32,213 nucleotides of DNA from an uncultured Alphaproteobacteria bacterium (lineage in GTDB: Bacteria; Pseudomonadota; Alphaproteobacteria; RF32; CAG-239): NCBI GenBank assembly GCA_944389095.1, contig CALXLC010000004.1, positions 1 to 32,213 on the forward strand. Direction: 5' to 3'. Every line of letters starts with the position of its first letter. Positions within the stretch are counted from its first letter, which is position 1. Below the pieces are notes generated by a model, which saw only the letters and a program-made list of their open reading frames with translations, made no database searches and had not been told where the DNA came from. Shown here piece after piece: positions 31,112-32,213 of the stretch. A program made the position numbers and the translations under genes.

Positions 31112-32213
31112 ATGAGCAAATTTCCGCTTGTTGCCGCGTTAACGTTATCAACCATGCTTTCAGCCTGCGGAGGCGGTGGTGGCGGACATAGTTTTGTTCC
31201 TCCGACAACAATACCAGATATTACCAATCCAGACACGCCGGGAACGGATACGCCGGAAAGCAAAGAAAAACTAACGGAAATGAAAGCCAGACTGGTGACA
31301 GCTTCCGATGAGCTTACTCAATTGGTGTCAAGCACGGAAGGTTTGGAAGGTTTTTATAGCGGCGTTACCCAAAATCAGGGGCGTTCTCGCTTATTTTCTT
31401 TGTTTTCAACTCCGGCTACAACCCGTAACGGCGGATGCACGACGTTGTTGGAGTGCAATCAGCAACTTATAGATACCATTGATAAAATTTTGGTAAAAAG
31501 AGACTGGGAAGACGCTACGGTTGAGGAAACACGCAACGCTTTATTGGCGATAGGGTTTACAAGAGATGATATTGGTGATGTCTGGGATGATTTGCCGGGC
31601 ATGCAGAATTTTATTCAAGTTACTGATAGTATTGCAGATAAAGTAACGGTTTTTTATGAAAAATATGCTAACTTGACCATGGAAAATGCAAAATTACATC
31701 TTGCGGCATTACATGAGAGCGAACAAGATTCGGAAATTCAATTTACCTTAGATGAAAATGATGAGATTGACGGCATTACTCTTAAGCAAAATGCCGGCAA
31801 AAAAGATGAACTTTCTTATACATTGGCTCGTGACGGCGGAGAAAATAAATTTGATATAAAAACACCGATATACAGATATGGAATCAACAGCCCGTATTAT
31901 TCGGGTATATATATAGAATCAACAACGGAATTATTGGACCCGAAGGAAATACAGGAGCGTTTGAACAAACGAGTTGATGAACTGGCTACAACTGGAGTTT
32001 TTGATGATTCCGGTGAACGGGAGCAAGAAGTTAAAAACCTAAAAGATGCTATTGCCATAATTTATGGCGGTAAAGATGCAAGTGAGCGTTCAGATATGGA
32101 AGTAATTCAGGTTACCGGTGATGTACGGGAAATTGATTACGACTATCAGTCTGGTAAACCTATACCGATAGAACTTTTTGAACTGAATTATACCAAAACC
32201 GAAACAACTGATT
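31112..32213 (+). CDS. Lipoprotein of unknown function (runs off right edge)
   Basis: At least 367 codons, open to the end of the window. The N-terminus MSKFPLVAALTLSTMLSAC is a lipoprotein signal with lipobox LSAC, so Cys19 should be lipidated and the mature protein anchored in a membrane. A glycine run (GGGGGG) follows, then a Pro/Thr-rich spacer (about 28-50), then a helical region with two cysteines (about 109 and 115) and charged, beta-rich sequence. The lipobox, strong Shine-Dalgarno and promoter support a real gene. No domain is recognised; a surface-exposed role is inferred from the lipobox and spacer. The codon use is somewhat AT-richer than in the core genes. Confidence 0.82.
   Translation, partial: MSKFPLVAALTLSTMLSACGGGGGGHSFVPPTTIPDITNPDTPGTDTPESKEKLTEMKARLVTASDELTQLVSSTEGLEGFYSGVTQNQGRSRLFSLFSTPATTRNGGCTTLLECNQQLIDTIDKILVKRDWEDATVEETRNALLAIGFTRDDIGDVWDDLPGMQNFIQVTDSIADKVTVFYEKYANLTMENAKLHLAALHESEQDSEIQFTLDENDEIDGITLKQNAGKKDELSYTLARDGGENKFDIKTPIYRYGINSPYYSGIYIESTTELLDPKEIQERLNKRVDELATTGVFDDSGEREQEVKNLKDAIAIIYGGKDASERSDMEVIQVTGDVREIDYDYQSGKPIPIELFELNYTKTETTD

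Overview
The window reads as a chromosomal segment of an alphaproteobacterium, most likely a Rhodospirillales-like or deeper-branching lineage of moderate GC. Evidence for this is a flagellin N-terminus of the alphaproteobacterial type at the left edge, a DUF2336 protein, the order rplY-pth-ychF, a Rhizobium-type adenosine kinase, and an RpoH-like promoter in front of htpG. No rRNA, CRISPR array, insertion sequence or prophage was recognised. Almost all of the window is coding, with short intergenic regions that usually carry a clear hairpin terminator.

Layout. 1-290: start of a leftward flagellin gene and its leader. 289-3911: truB, rpsO and pnp (tRNA modification, ribosome, RNA decay), ended by a strong terminator. 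4001-4551: a small membrane protein of unknown function. 4564-6847: rplY, pth and ychF (translation), with structured leaders before rplY and ychF. 6936-8002: an unknown 175-aa protein and trmL. 8035-10194 (leftward): a 719-aa protein in which I see a His/Asp/Gln/Cys arrangement like that of clan CE cysteine proteases (Ulp1/YopJ/SseL type); it is the most interesting gene here. 10269-13839 (leftward): gloB, a GAF/HD-GYP phosphodiesterase and a DUF2336 protein. 13920-18008 (leftward): an overlapping cluster murJ, DUF2333, nfu and a Bax-like glucosaminidase, which joins envelope building and cell-wall cutting with Fe-S assembly.

18121-19493: a 106-aa unknown protein under a promoter framed by a perfect 12-bp inverted repeat, then two small membrane proteins. 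19501-22950 (leftward): typA, adenosine kinase and a 2[4Fe-4S] ferredoxin. 23028-24970: htpG with a heat-shock-type promoter. 25022-25929: an AT-rich surface-protein remnant and a GC-rich, hairpin-rich stretch that I cannot assign. 25930-27458: an orphan prepilin peptidase and a single-domain voltage-gated cation channel with an unusual filter. 27469-30189: an unknown protein divergent from groES-groEL. 30207-32213: a SHOCT/TM2 membrane protein, tRNA-Gly(GCC), and a lipoprotein that runs off the right edge.

Themes: protein folding (htpG, groESL), translation (rplY, pth, ychF, typA, tRNA, truB, trmL), envelope and surface (murJ, DUF2333, glucosaminidase, prepilin peptidase, lipoprotein) and signalling (HD-GYP, DUF2336, ion channel). 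Several lineage-specific small genes lack a Shine-Dalgarno sequence and share an AT-rich leader, while the conserved genes mostly have one.
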